From: Carnobacterium divergens DSM 20623
Lineage (GTDB): Bacteria > Bacillota > Bacilli > Lactobacillales > Carnobacteriaceae
Assembly: GCF_000744255.1 (NCBI RefSeq)
Contig: NZ_JQLO01000001.1
Span: forward strand, 2,170,001 to 2,234,000
Reading direction: 5' to 3'
DNA length: 64,000 bases
A model generated the notes under the pieces. It saw only the letters and a list, made by a program, of their open reading frames with translations. It had not been told where the DNA came from and did not search any database. Numbering within the stretch: the first letter of the stretch is position 1; each line of letters starts with the position of its first letter. A program made the translations under genes and the position numbers. This document shows positions 50,731-58,630 of this stretch, in pieces.

Positions 50731-50747
50731 AGCAATTTTCGTGCCAA
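50731..50747 (-). promoter_or_regulatory. Sigma-54 promoter of the mannose PTS operon
   Basis: On the minus strand TTGGCACgaaaaTTGCT is a perfect -24/-12 sigma-54 element (TGGCAC-N5-TTGCT). It predicts that the operon needs RpoN and a LevR/ManR-type activator, neither of which is encoded in this window. Confidence 0.92.
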
Positions 50748-50749
50748 TT

Positions 50750-50876
50750 TTAGTGTATCGTTTAAAAAAACTATTATATCAGCATTTTTATCAAAAAAAC
50801 AGACAAAAAACAAATACACTGATTAGTGTATCAGTTGCATTCGATACACTAATTTTGTCTTCCTTTTAGTGTATTG
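50750..50876. promoter_or_regulatory. Repeated upstream sites of the sigma-54 promoter (activator sites)
   Basis: The element TTAGTGTATCG recurs on both strands: 50750-50760 (plus), 50814-50831 (paired ATACACT-gatt-AGTGTAT), 50842-50852 (CGATACACTAA) and 50866-50876 (TTAGTGTATTG). Such repeats upstream of a -24/-12 promoter are expected for a LevR/ManR-family enhancer-binding activator. Confidence 0.7.
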
Positions 50877-50949
50877 TCCAATTACAGCATAAATAAAAGG
50901 CGTATTATGTTATTTTATTATAAAGCTTACCTGTTAAATTTTTTTCGTT

Positions 50950-50955
50950 TATGAT
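50950..50955 (+). promoter_or_regulatory. Possible -10 of the acetyltransferase transcript
   Basis: TATGAT with a weak TTACCT 17 bases upstream would start transcription near 50962, about 25 bases before the leader peptide. Weakly supported. Confidence 0.35.
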
Positions 50956-50987
50956 AGAATAATCTCAAGTAAAAGGGAGGCATTTTC

Positions 50988-51008
50988 ATGATTCGTCGAT
51001 TAAAATAA
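50988..51008 (+). CDS. Leader peptide MIRRLK
   Basis: A six-codon frame (ATG ATT CGT CGA TTA AAA, stop TAA) with a strong ribosome site (AAAGGGAGG, 50972-50980) ends 72 bases before the acetyltransferase gene. The C-terminal R-L-K resembles the R-L-R/R-L-K arrest motif of macrolide-sensing leaders such as those upstream of erm and msr genes. It is followed by two hairpins. It is probably an antibiotic-sensing attenuator rather than a functional peptide. Confidence 0.65.
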   Translation: MIRRLK

Positions 51009-51013
51009 TTAAA

Positions 51014-51067
51014 AAATGTCGCTACGGCATTCAGCTTCTAGGTTTATACGCAAGACTAACTTAGAAG
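51014..51067 (+). promoter_or_regulatory. Attenuator hairpins upstream of the acetyltransferase
   Basis: Hairpin 1 (51014-51030): AATGTCG / CGGCATT, 7 pairs with one G-T, 3-base loop, beginning 6 bases after the leader stop. Hairpin 2 (51035-51067): CTTCTAGGTT / AACTTAGAAG, 10 pairs with one G-T, 13-base loop, ending just before the GAGAGG ribosome site. A ribosome stalled on the leader could disturb hairpin 1 and change access to that site. Confidence 0.6.
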
Positions 51068-51080
51068 AGAGGAAAATATT

Positions 51081-51743
51081 ATGAAACAATTTAACAACTG
51101 GTCAGAAACCAAACTTTTGAAGGATATCGTAACGAATCCCCTGATTGAAGTCGGAAATGGTTCTTATTATTCTGGCTATTACGCCAATCAAGATTTTGAG
51201 GATGGCTGTGTTCGTTATCTTTGGGGCGATAAAAAAACAAAAAATTTATTTAATCCAATTGAAGAATTTGGTTGGACGCTGGATAAGCTTATCATTGGAA
51301 ATTATGTCTGTATTGCTGCTGGTGTCACCATTTTAATGGGAGGAAATCACAATCATCATCCTGATTGGATTACCGTCTACCCATTTGAAAATCAGGTTAT
51401 GGATTCTTACGCACCTAAAGGCAATACCATTATAAAAAGTGATGCTTGGATTGGGATGAATGCTATGATTATGCCTGGAGTAACTATTGGGGAAGGCGCT
51501 ATTATCGCTGCTGGATCAATTGTTACGAAGGATATTCCTCCTTACACTATTGTAGGTGGGAATCCTGCACGCATTATTAAAGAAAGATTTTCTGAAAAGG
51601 AAGTCCAACAGTTATTAGAAATTAGATGGTTTGATTGGACATCTGAACAAATAAAAAAAGCAGAACCTCTTTTGATGAGTGCCTCTATTGAAGAACTTTA
51701 TCTGTATTACCAAGAAGTGCTCTTAAAAGATACTCTTCTTTAA
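51081..51743 (+). CDS. CatB/Vat-family xenobiotic O-acetyltransferase
   Basis: A 220-aa left-handed beta-helix acetyltransferase of the xenobiotic acetyltransferase group (CatB chloramphenicol and Vat streptogramin A enzymes). Features: VGNGSYYSGYY near the start as in CatB; hexapeptide repeats (IGNYVCIAAGVTILMGG; IIKSDAWIGMNAMIMPGVTIGEGAIIAAGSIV); the catalytic His in the GGNHNHH loop; and the terminal VGGNPARIIKERF and WFDW. Acetyl-CoA is the expected donor. Start ATG at 51081 with GAGAGGAAA upstream. The leader peptide and hairpins before it suggest induction by a ribosome-targeting drug, which supports but does not prove a resistance role. Which drug is acetylated cannot be told from sequence. 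Confidence 0.9.
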   Translation: MKQFNNWSETKLLKDIVTNPLIEVGNGSYYSGYYANQDFEDGCVRYLWGDKKTKNLFNPIEEFGWTLDKLIIGNYVCIAAGVTILMGGNHNHHPDWITVYPFENQVMDSYAPKGNTIIKSDAWIGMNAMIMPGVTIGEGAIIAAGSIVTKDIPPYTIVGGNPARIIKERFSEKEVQQLLEIRWFDWTSEQIKKAEPLLMSASIEELYLYYQEVLLKDTLL

Positions 51744-51750
51744 ATCTAAA

Positions 51751-51797
51751 AAACCCAATAAGAAGTTCAAGGATTAATTGAACTTCTTATTGGGTTT
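51751..51797. terminator. Bidirectional terminator
   Basis: A 20-bp perfect stem (AAACCCAATAAGAAGTTCAA and complement, 7-base loop) lies between the converging acetyltransferase and adhesin genes. Confidence 0.92.
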
Positions 51798-51808
51798 CTT
51801 TATTTTAC

Positions 51809-54800
51809 TTACTTATTTTCTTCTCTTTTTGATCTTCTGACCAAAATAATCCCACCTATTGATGCAACTACAATCAAAACACCAATAATTACTAGATAGT
51901 TACTTTTCTTTTCCCCAGTTTGTGGGAATTTGGTTTCTGATTGAGTTTGCTTAGGTTTAGAAATATTGACTTGATTCTTTTCGGTATTTCCTTGATTTCC
52001 AGAAGCGGGTTTTTCTGGTTCAATCGGCTTAATTGGTTCTTTTGGTTCTTCTGGTTTAACCGGCACTTCTTTTTCAAGAACTGTAATCGTAGCAACGTTT
52101 GTTAATTGCTTGTTTTTTACTTGAAGTACTCGTGCAAGGCTACTTTCCATTGGAAAATCTTCTGTGTCAATCGTGTAAGAAACTTCATATTTCCCTTTAA
52201 CAGTTGGATCGGCTACGCCGGTTACTTTTACTTTATCAAAGGAAATCGGTTGTCCTTCACGATCAGTTGCTGAAATAAAATTATCCTCAGCTTTCCATGA
52301 ATCGCCTACAAATAAAGTAGAATCTTTCACAACTACACTTGATTGATCCGCTTTTACAGTGATAGTAGCCGTTTTTGATTGGCTGCCGTGACTGTAAGTC
52401 ACTTGATAAACTCCCGCTTTGCTTGTGTCTACAGATCCTGTAACTGTTAGATTGTTAATCCCAAGAGCGTTCCCAGCTTGATCGGTTGCTGAAATAAAGT
52501 TGTCCTCTGCTTGCCAATGATCGCCTACATATAAGGTAGAATTTTTTTTCACTTCAAGCGTTTCTTGTTTTTCTATTACTGTAATAGTCGCTTTATCTGT
52601 TGCAGATTGATTTTTATAAACTACATCATATTTACCAGCATTATTTGTATCAACTGTTCCTTCCACAGTTAGTTTATCGAAATCAACCGATTGTCCATCT
52701 ACATCTGTTGCTGAAACAAAATTATCACCTGGCTGCCAATTATCTCCTACAAAAATAGTAGAATCCTTAGCTTTCACACTTGTTAAATCTACGTTAAATG
52801 GAATTTCAACTAGATTACTACCCTTCGTTAATTTAATTACTTTTCCTGTTAGATAATCTTCAGAAATAACATAGCCTTTCGGAACTTCGGTTACACGTAG
52901 CGTATACTCACCTGACATAATTGCATCAATATTGTATTCACCTTTGCTGTCTGTCACAAATTCACTTGTAGCTCCGCTAAGATTATCCACAAGTTCAAAA
53001 TGAACCTTTGGAATATTAAGTGTTTTATCTGCTGCATCAAAGGTGTGGAATTGTGCTTTGCCAAGATAAACAATTCCTTCTGCTTCTCCATCTGAGAATT
53101 TCAACACAACTACATTGCTAGCAACTGTTTTGCGCTCTGTTTTCATTAAATCTAAACTATCAGAACTAATCGTTGTTTCTGAGTAAATACGTCCTGGGTT
53201 TGCTGAAACGGTGTTGTACTGAATCGTGATGTTTTCAGTCAGTGTGTAATCGTTAAAACTAATTTTCACACCTGTTGCCGTTTGTTTAACGGTATACGCA
53301 TCTTTTGGTACCCCATCAATTACAATTGAATTTAAATCAATTCCGCCATTTGTGACTCCTTTAATTGCGATATCAAATACTGGATTGATAACTTTACGCG
53401 TTTTATCGTCAATATTTTTTGTCGTCATACTGTTGCTTGTCACATTTTTAAGCGTTGCATGCTCTGTCTGACTAGCGGATAAAATAGCTACTGCTTCATT
53501 GCTAACAGAAGCGGTAGCAGACATTTGTTGATTGCTATACAAAGGCTCTGCTGTTGTCCCTGTCACTCTGATTGGGCTTACATCGACCCAACCGTTTGCC
53601 AGCTTGTATTCAATAATGTAACGTTTCGATGTTTTTCCAAAATCAAATTGATAACTATTCGTTGCTTCGTCAAATGTAATGGTCGGGTAACCTACACTGC
53701 TTTTGTTCATTGGATTGTCAAAGTAATAGCCACGATCCCAATATTGAGGATAAATAGAGTCCACCATATCATTTGAAACATCGTAGATATCAAAAATTAC
53801 ATCTGCTCCTTGTGGCACCTTCGTTAAAACAACTAGTGAGTCAAACGAATCGTTTCGAGCGTTTACTAAAAATTGATTTTCACTTGCTTGTAATGTGCGC
53901 TCTGAACCTTGCTTACTTCCGGTTGTAACTGTTGTATCAATCTGGTCATACCCATCTGCACTCATCGTGATTGGAATGGTATCAACGGGAATGCTTTTGT
54001 TTTTTGCCAAACTATCTGGCACATAGTTAAACCCAATCGGGATTGTGATTGAATCGGTAATTGGTGTCGTGAATTTAATAACAGCACCATCTGCCGTATT
54101 GGTTACCGTGTAATCTTTATTTAATTTATAAGAAGAAACCGTCGTGACTTCTCTCAAGGTTAAATAATTCGGATTTTTCACATTGATGACTAAATTTTCA
54201 ATTGGTGTTTCACGACTGCCTTCCACATTGACTACTGTACGATTAAAGTAAGCTCCATTTCGATCGTAATTCCCCCAAGCTGTTTCAGCATTGTTTGGAT
54301 TAATCACTGAAATCGGCTGAATGTATTTATCAGAAATCAAAATAAAGGATTTATCTATTCCAATAATAGGCGTGCTTATTGCTAAATCAATATCTTTTTC
54401 TTCAAACTCCATTTTCAGATTGTCCATAGAAATTCTTAAGTCGCTATCTTTTGTTGCTGTTAAGATTACTTTACTTCCCTCTTTACTAACATCAAAATAA
54501 TCTGTTAATGGAACATTTTGATTTTCTGAATTAAATGCTCTAAATTGGTAATCATTCATAGCTTGACCGTTTTTGCTCTCAACAATAATTTTTTGACCTT
54601 GGTCTGTATGTGCAATATTGCCATAAATTGTCAAATAATAATTCCCTTTGTTTTGAAAACTTGCTGAATGGATTGAGCCAAAGTTTCTTTGACTAATCAT
54701 TTTTTGATTTTGACTTGTTTTAGCAGTAAATTCTAAGGCTTTGTTAGAGGCCGTAGTTTTATTTAGCCCTACCCAACCTAATTTTGTAGTAGGATAATTT

Positions 54801-55864
54801 TGCTGAAGACTATAGTCATATTTCGAGGCATTTTTCAAGGATAGTGAGCGATTAATGGATAGTGCATAGGCTTTTTGTTGATTCATTGCTGGAATGTTAA
54901 TCGCCGTTCTGTTAACAGTATTTTCAGCTATTGTGTAATCCACGCCTTTGTTTAATACTTGTTTTGTTTCTGGAAGAATCGTCCCATTAACGTCAACATC
55001 GTAGGAGTTCACTTCAAACGTTTGGTCATTTTTGTTGAAGATTGCTTCTGGTGTTTCCGTCATCAACAATTCTAGTGTTTGATTTCCTGACAAAGTTCGA
55101 TTTAAATTATAGAAAATATCTCCATTTATCCCAAAGTTAAATTTCGCTTCTGTGTATTTAATCGGCTCTATGTCTTCATACAAATCAAATTTGTATTGAT
55201 TTTTCGTTTGTCCAGGTGTGTCTACGGTTACTAAAGGATTATTCTCCGTAGCAATATAGCTTTTCAAATTTAATGTAAATTCCGTATCTCTCACTCGTTG
55301 GTTAAATGTGATACTGACGGTTTTACTAGCTGCGTCTACTGACCAAGCCGCGCCAACTCCGCCGACCTCACCACTAGCGTCAGAATAACCAAGTTGTGCT
55401 GGCAAATTCATTGTGTATACAGACCCTGGTAAGTAATCTTTATCTTCCACTACAAATTTTAGTTTTGCAGTTACAGGGGATGAATTTAAGATACGATTAG
55501 CTGCTTGTTGGCTGTATTCAACACCATCCATATCTGTAATCGTCATAGTTGATAAAATTTCATCTGTAATAACTGCTTTTGTATTTGGCGTCTCTGCTTT
55601 AGTTGTCGGAACAGCTTCTTCCTTAATTGGCGTTTCTACTGTTTTTTCTTCACTTAAAGCAGGAACTTCTTGTGCCTTTTCGTCTTTTGGCGAAGTTGTT
55701 TCAGTTTGGTTATTTTCAGTTTTTGTACTGTCCTCTTTTTCACTACTAACCGATTCTTCAGTAGTCTCTTCGCTTGTTGTTACAGCGAAAGCGCTGACAG
55801 AAGAACTCAAGCTCTGTGTGATTAATAAGGCAAGCATGAACAAACCTATTTTTTTCTTTTTCAT
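51809..55864 (-). CDS. Large LPxTG-type wall-anchored surface protein / adhesin (1351 aa)
   Basis: A surface protein with adhesin architecture. Start ATG at 55864 with GGAGAGGG upstream. Order: signal peptide (about 1-27, VSAFAV); a Glu/Thr/Ser-rich spacer (about 30-95); a long N-terminal beta-rich region of MSCRAMM-like type (about 100-880); a SpaA/Cna-B-like prealbumin domain (about 955-1050, HFELVDNLSGATSEF, GEYTLRVTEVPKGY); three Ig-like repeats of about 70 aa, each with (T/S)-(I/L)-(F/Y)-VGD-x-W-x-(P/A)-x-DNF-(I/V)-SATD (about 1053-1270); a Pro/Glu/Lys spacer; and the sorting signal KFPQTGEKK, hydrophobic helix and RRSKREENK. The signal reads FPQTG instead of LPxTG, which may select a different sortase. 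Ligand unknown. Confidence 0.9.
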   Translation of the reverse strand: MKKKKIGLFMLALLITQSLSSSVSAFAVTTSEETTEESVSSEKEDSTKTENNQTETTSPKDEKAQEVPALSEEKTVETPIKEEAVPTTKAETPNTKAVITDEILSTMTITDMDGVEYSQQAANRILNSSPVTAKLKFVVEDKDYLPGSVYTMNLPAQLGYSDASGEVGGVGAAWSVDAASKTVSITFNQRVRDTEFTLNLKSYIATENNPLVTVDTPGQTKNQYKFDLYEDIEPIKYTEAKFNFGINGDIFYNLNRTLSGNQTLELLMTETPEAIFNKNDQTFEVNSYDVDVNGTILPETKQVLNKGVDYTIAENTVNRTAINIPAMNQQKAYALSINRSLSLKNASKYDYSLQQNYPTTKLGWVGLNKTTASNKALEFTAKTSQNQKMISQRNFGSIHSASFQNKGNYYLTIYGNIAHTDQGQKIIVESKNGQAMNDYQFRAFNSENQNVPLTDYFDVSKEGSKVILTATKDSDLRISMDNLKMEFEEKDIDLAISTPIIGIDKSFILISDKYIQPISVINPNNAETAWGNYDRNGAYFNRTVVNVEGSRETPIENLVINVKNPNYLTLREVTTVSSYKLNKDYTVTNTADGAVIKFTTPITDSITIPIGFNYVPDSLAKNKSIPVDTIPITMSADGYDQIDTTVTTGSKQGSERTLQASENQFLVNARNDSFDSLVVLTKVPQGADVIFDIYDVSNDMVDSIYPQYWDRGYYFDNPMNKSSVGYPTITFDEATNSYQFDFGKTSKRYIIEYKLANGWVDVSPIRVTGTTAEPLYSNQQMSATASVSNEAVAILSASQTEHATLKNVTSNSMTTKNIDDKTRKVINPVFDIAIKGVTNGGIDLNSIVIDGVPKDAYTVKQTATGVKISFNDYTLTENITIQYNTVSANPGRIYSETTISSDSLDLMKTERKTVASNVVVLKFSDGEAEGIVYLGKAQFHTFDAADKTLNIPKVHFELVDNLSGATSEFVTDSKGEYNIDAIMSGEYTLRVTEVPKGYVISEDYLTGKVIKLTKGSNLVEIPFNVDLTSVKAKDSTIFVGDNWQPGDNFVSATDVDGQSVDFDKLTVEGTVDTNNAGKYDVVYKNQSATDKATITVIEKQETLEVKKNSTLYVGDHWQAEDNFISATDQAGNALGINNLTVTGSVDTSKAGVYQVTYSHGSQSKTATITVKADQSSVVVKDSTLFVGDSWKAEDNFISATDREGQPISFDKVKVTGVADPTVKGKYEVSYTIDTEDFPMESSLARVLQVKNKQLTNVATITVLEKEVPVKPEEPKEPIKPIEPEKPASGNQGNTEKNQVNISKPKQTQSETKFPQTGEKKSNYLVIIGVLIVVASIGGIILVRRSKREENK

Positions 55865-56260
55865 TTATAACCCTCTCCTTCTTTTCGTCCCTATTTTTGC
55901 TGCGTTGGCATTTTTAGTTATTCACTTAAACGGGTCAACAGGCGTTCGCTTTTTTTATGAAACCCCTCAGTTGTTGATTTGACTTTAAACTTAAAAAATA
56001 AATAACACGCTATATAGTTTTTATATGTTTAAAGTAAAATAAATGAATTTTTTCAACTCCCCATTTAGAACAATTTTACCATTTAAAAAAAGAAAATCAA
56101 TGCACTTAAAGTATAAAAAGAGGATTTTAGACCATATAATAAAATAACAAAATGTTATTTGTTCACATTTACTAAAATTTTGATTTATAGCATGTTAAAG
56201 TAGCGTCTCTTCATTTTTTCATCACTGATTGCCCCCATTTATTTCGTCCTTTCGGCACAC
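55865..56260. other. Upstream region of the adhesin gene
   Basis: About 400 AT-rich bases without a gene. A minus-strand promoter candidate, TTTACT (56038-56033) and TATATA (56016-56011) separated by 16 bases, lies about 150 bases before the adhesin start. Nothing else recognisable. Confidence 0.4.
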
Positions 56261-56291
56261 TTTCTTCATATTTTCTCAGTATACTAAGAGA

Positions 56292-56458
56292 GTAATAAGT
56301 TTACTGATACAGCAAACAACCGAACTAACTTTTTTATTTTCATTTTTTCATTACAACTCCTCCAAAGTGTAATGACATCATGTCTGTACGATTTTAAAAT
56401 CTACAGCCATGATAACTCCTTTTTTTGCCACCTGACTCTCCATCAGGTGGTTTTTTTT
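56292..56458 (+). ncRNA. Candidate small RNA, copy B
   Basis: About 167 nt. Conserved TTTCTTCA (56261-56268) and TATACT (56280-56285) precede the predicted start. A perfect 8-bp hairpin (TCATTACA / TGTAATGA, 56348-56375) displays the 12-base loop ACTCCTCCAAAG. A further stem (ATCATG...CTGTA / TACAG...CATGAT) follows, then the terminator CCACCTGA / TCAGGTGG and T8 (56428-56458). It shares promoter, loop and terminator with copies A and C but differs in the parts between, as expected for an RNA with conserved function in its loop. Confidence 0.72.
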
Positions 56459-56524
56459 AGTTAATTTATGACGCTTATTTAACTAATGATAGCACTCTAA
56501 GACTAGGCTCATTAAAAAAACAAA

Positions 56525-56552
56525 AAAACCATCTCAAATCCAAGATGGTTTT
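56525..56552 (-). terminator. Terminator of MFS-like gene
   Basis: AAAACCATCT / AGATGGTTTT (10-bp stem, 8-base loop) is followed on the minus strand by TTT and a second T7 run, about 100 bases past the stop codon at 56653. Confidence 0.82.
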
Positions 56553-56652
56553 ATTTCATCTATTGCATTATTTTGGTACCCTTTTCATTCTCATAAAGCG
56601 CTTTTTTTTGTCTTTAAATACGAAAATGTAGCACGTACATATATTTCACTAA

Positions 56653-58014
56653 CTATTCATTATTCGTAGTCGTCACCTTTCTCAGTATCTTCTGTAATCC
56701 ATATAGATAAACAACAAAAATAACCAATATACTATTTTTAGTGACATTTAAAACTGATAAAAAATCAAGGGATTCTTTTTGACTATGGTATGCCTTCAAT
56801 ACATTCAATACTGTTGTATTTGTATATAGAGCCGCTATATATAACGTAGTGAACATGATTAGTTGATTTATCACACTACCAATATTGGTTAATCGTGCTT
56901 TCGCAATTAATCTAAAATCTTTTGGTAAATCTACATGATTGTATACATATTCATCCAACTCGCTATTCAGCTCGCTTACAAATAGTGAAAGGCATAAAAT
57001 CCCCACATAAAAAGTAGGCTGGAACAATAAGAAAATAAAACTAACAAACAAACCGGTCATAATCAACTGTTGTTCTGAAATACCATAAAAGATTTTTTTT
57101 AAGAATGAAATAAGAGCACCTTTTACTAACATGCCCACTAGGTAAATATAATAGATTACCATTAGTTCACTCTCACCGTTTTTGATAACTTGGTAAAATG
57201 TTAAAAAAGCCAAAATAAAATTAGTTAGCATTCCTTTGTAGATTATAATAGACGATAACTTGAAAGAGATCCTTCTTTCAGGATGCTTTTTATATCGATA
57301 TATACTATAAAAAATCATAATTATAAAAATGGTACAAATTAATCCTGGTAATAGATTGGTTATCCCTTCCTTTTTGTCTTCTTTTAGCACAAAAACAGAG
57401 CCAAATATAACAATAAATAAAAACAAAGATTCAAAAATAGCATATTCAGGATAGTCATTTTTATTTTTAACATCAAAAACTAAATTTTCTGATTGATGCT
57501 GATATAACCAAATTAATGCGATACCTAATAGAATAAATACAATAGATGAATTTAATTGAATCAATTTAGCTAAAGAAATTAAGTAAAATATAGAGCATAA
57601 AATCCCTCCTATTTTCCATTTCAAAGAAGGGGACTTAATTGATTTTGGTCGACTAGTTCTTTTTAATGTTGCATAACTTGGTATCAATATACCACTACAT
57701 ATTCCCATAAGAATTCCTGCTATACTGTAAATAAAAATTGAATCGTTACTTATAAAAGCCGTCAAACAACCTATTATTCCTATAATCACACTATATTTAA
57801 ATAGTTTAGTTACCTGTACTGGATTTGAACGAAAAATAAACAATACCGAAGATTTAATACTATAATAAAATATAAGAGGTAGTAAAAAAGATTTTGATCG
57901 ATGGTTAATAAAAAGGTGAGTCAACATAATGATAACAAACGGATGAAAACTCTTTATAAGAATGCTCGTAAAAAAAGGGAGCCTTATGTTAAATTTTCTG
58001 ATTGCCTTTATCAT
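56653..58014 (-). CDS. MFS-like polytopic membrane protein
   Basis: A 453-aa integral membrane protein with about 12 hydrophobic helices, resembling divergent major facilitator proteins. The start is the ATG at 58014 with GGAGGGAAT upstream; the GTG at 58029 lies inside that site. There is a central cytoplasmic loop (QHQSENLVFDVKNKNDYPEY) and a C-terminal basic end (KILRKVTTTNNE). I recognise no substrate-specific motif. It is a monocistronic unit between sRNA copies B and C, with its own promoter (58054-58082) and terminator (56525-56552). Base use is AT-rich like the segment to its right, which may be a more recently acquired block. Confidence 0.6.
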   Translation of the reverse strand: MIKAIRKFNIRLPFFTSILIKSFHPFVIIMLTHLFINHRSKSFLLPLIFYYSIKSSVLFIFRSNPVQVTKLFKYSVIIGIIGCLTAFISNDSIFIYSIAGILMGICSGILIPSYATLKRTSRPKSIKSPSLKWKIGGILCSIFYLISLAKLIQLNSSIVFILLGIALIWLYQHQSENLVFDVKNKNDYPEYAIFESLFLFIVIFGSVFVLKEDKKEGITNLLPGLICTIFIIMIFYSIYRYKKHPERRISFKLSSIIIYKGMLTNFILAFLTFYQVIKNGESELMVIYYIYLVGMLVKGALISFLKKIFYGISEQQLIMTGLFVSFIFLLFQPTFYVGILCLSLFVSELNSELDEYVYNHVDLPKDFRLIAKARLTNIGSVINQLIMFTTLYIAALYTNTTVLNVLKAYHSQKESLDFLSVLNVTKNSILVIFVVYLYGLQKILRKVTTTNNE

Positions 58015-58053
58015 TGTAATTCCCTCCACATCAAAGATTCTTCAGTCTCATCT

Positions 58054-58082
58054 ACTATATCTCTATTACTAAAATTTATCAA
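58054..58082 (-). promoter_or_regulatory. Promoter of MFS-like gene
   Basis: On the minus strand TTGATA (58082-58077) and TATAGT (58059-58054) are separated by 17 bases, 40 bases upstream of the start codon. Confidence 0.65.
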
Positions 58083-58328
58083 AGATTTACTCTATTTTGT
58101 ATTTCAAAGACAGCTCTGTATGTTTCTTTGATACACTAAAAATTAAAAACCAGAGATCTTCGTATACCTCCTATATAGAAATGGCTCATTTATTATAAAA
58201 TAAAAAATTGAGTTAGTTGATACTACGTTTCCATTTTTCACGATAGATTCAACTAGTTTTTGGAACACTCCTCTTTTGTTTAGTCGCTCTATTACATGCT
58301 CAGCATAGTATCTTGTCTATTGTATTAA

Positions 58329-58367
58329 AAATAGCTCTTAAAACCGGATAGGCTTTAAGAGCTATTT
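58329..58367 (-). terminator. Hairpin left of sRNA copy C
   Basis: AAATAGCTCTTAAA / TTTAAGAGCTATTT is a 14-bp stem with an 11-base loop. On the minus strand a short T-run follows. It could end a transcript reading leftward from the 58631-60343 gene, which would be antisense to sRNA copy C. The rest of 58083-58417 shows no gene. Confidence 0.6.
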
Positions 58368-58448
58368 CCATATTTACTTCTTATATTTATCAAACTTCTT
58401 TACTCTTTTAAACATACTTTCTTCATAATTTATGAGTATACTAAAAGA

Positions 58449-58588
58449 GTAGTAAGGATGACAGTCATTCTTACCTAAAGCCAAACTACAAACTAACTTT
58501 TTTATTTTCATTTTTTCATTACAACTCCTCCAAAGTGTAATGAACAACTCCTTTTTTGCCACCTGACTCTCCATCAGGTGGTTTTTTT
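58449..58588 (+). ncRNA. Candidate small RNA, copy C
   Basis: About 140 nt, the shortest copy. TTTCTTCA (58418-58425) and TATACT (58437-58442) precede the predicted start. The hairpin TCATTACA / TGTAATGA (58516-58543) with loop ACTCCTCCAAAG is identical to copy B, and the terminator CCACCTGA / TCAGGTGG with T7 (58559-58588) is nearly so. The additional middle stem of copies A and B is missing. On the opposite strand the loop reads as GGAGGAG before ATG and a 45-codon frame; I take that as the mirror of the anti-Shine-Dalgarno loop, since the frame is not kept in copy B. Confidence 0.72.
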
Positions 58589-58630
58589 ATTGGAATTTGA
58601 AGTTGAAAATATAAATGAATACCTTTAATC

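Noticed and set aside
51892-52095. A 67-codon minus-strand frame inside the adhesin C-terminus
   Set aside because: Shadow of the Pro/Glu/Lys spacer of the adhesin in another frame.
58374-58574. A 66-codon minus-strand frame across sRNA copy C, including GGAGGAG and ATG
   Set aside because: The ribosome-site-like sequence is the complement of the CUCCUCC loop. The first ATG gives only Met-Lys-Lys-stop, the longer frame is not kept in copy B, and the plus strand has a conserved promoter, hairpin and T8 terminator. A short peptide on the minus strand remains a minor alternative.
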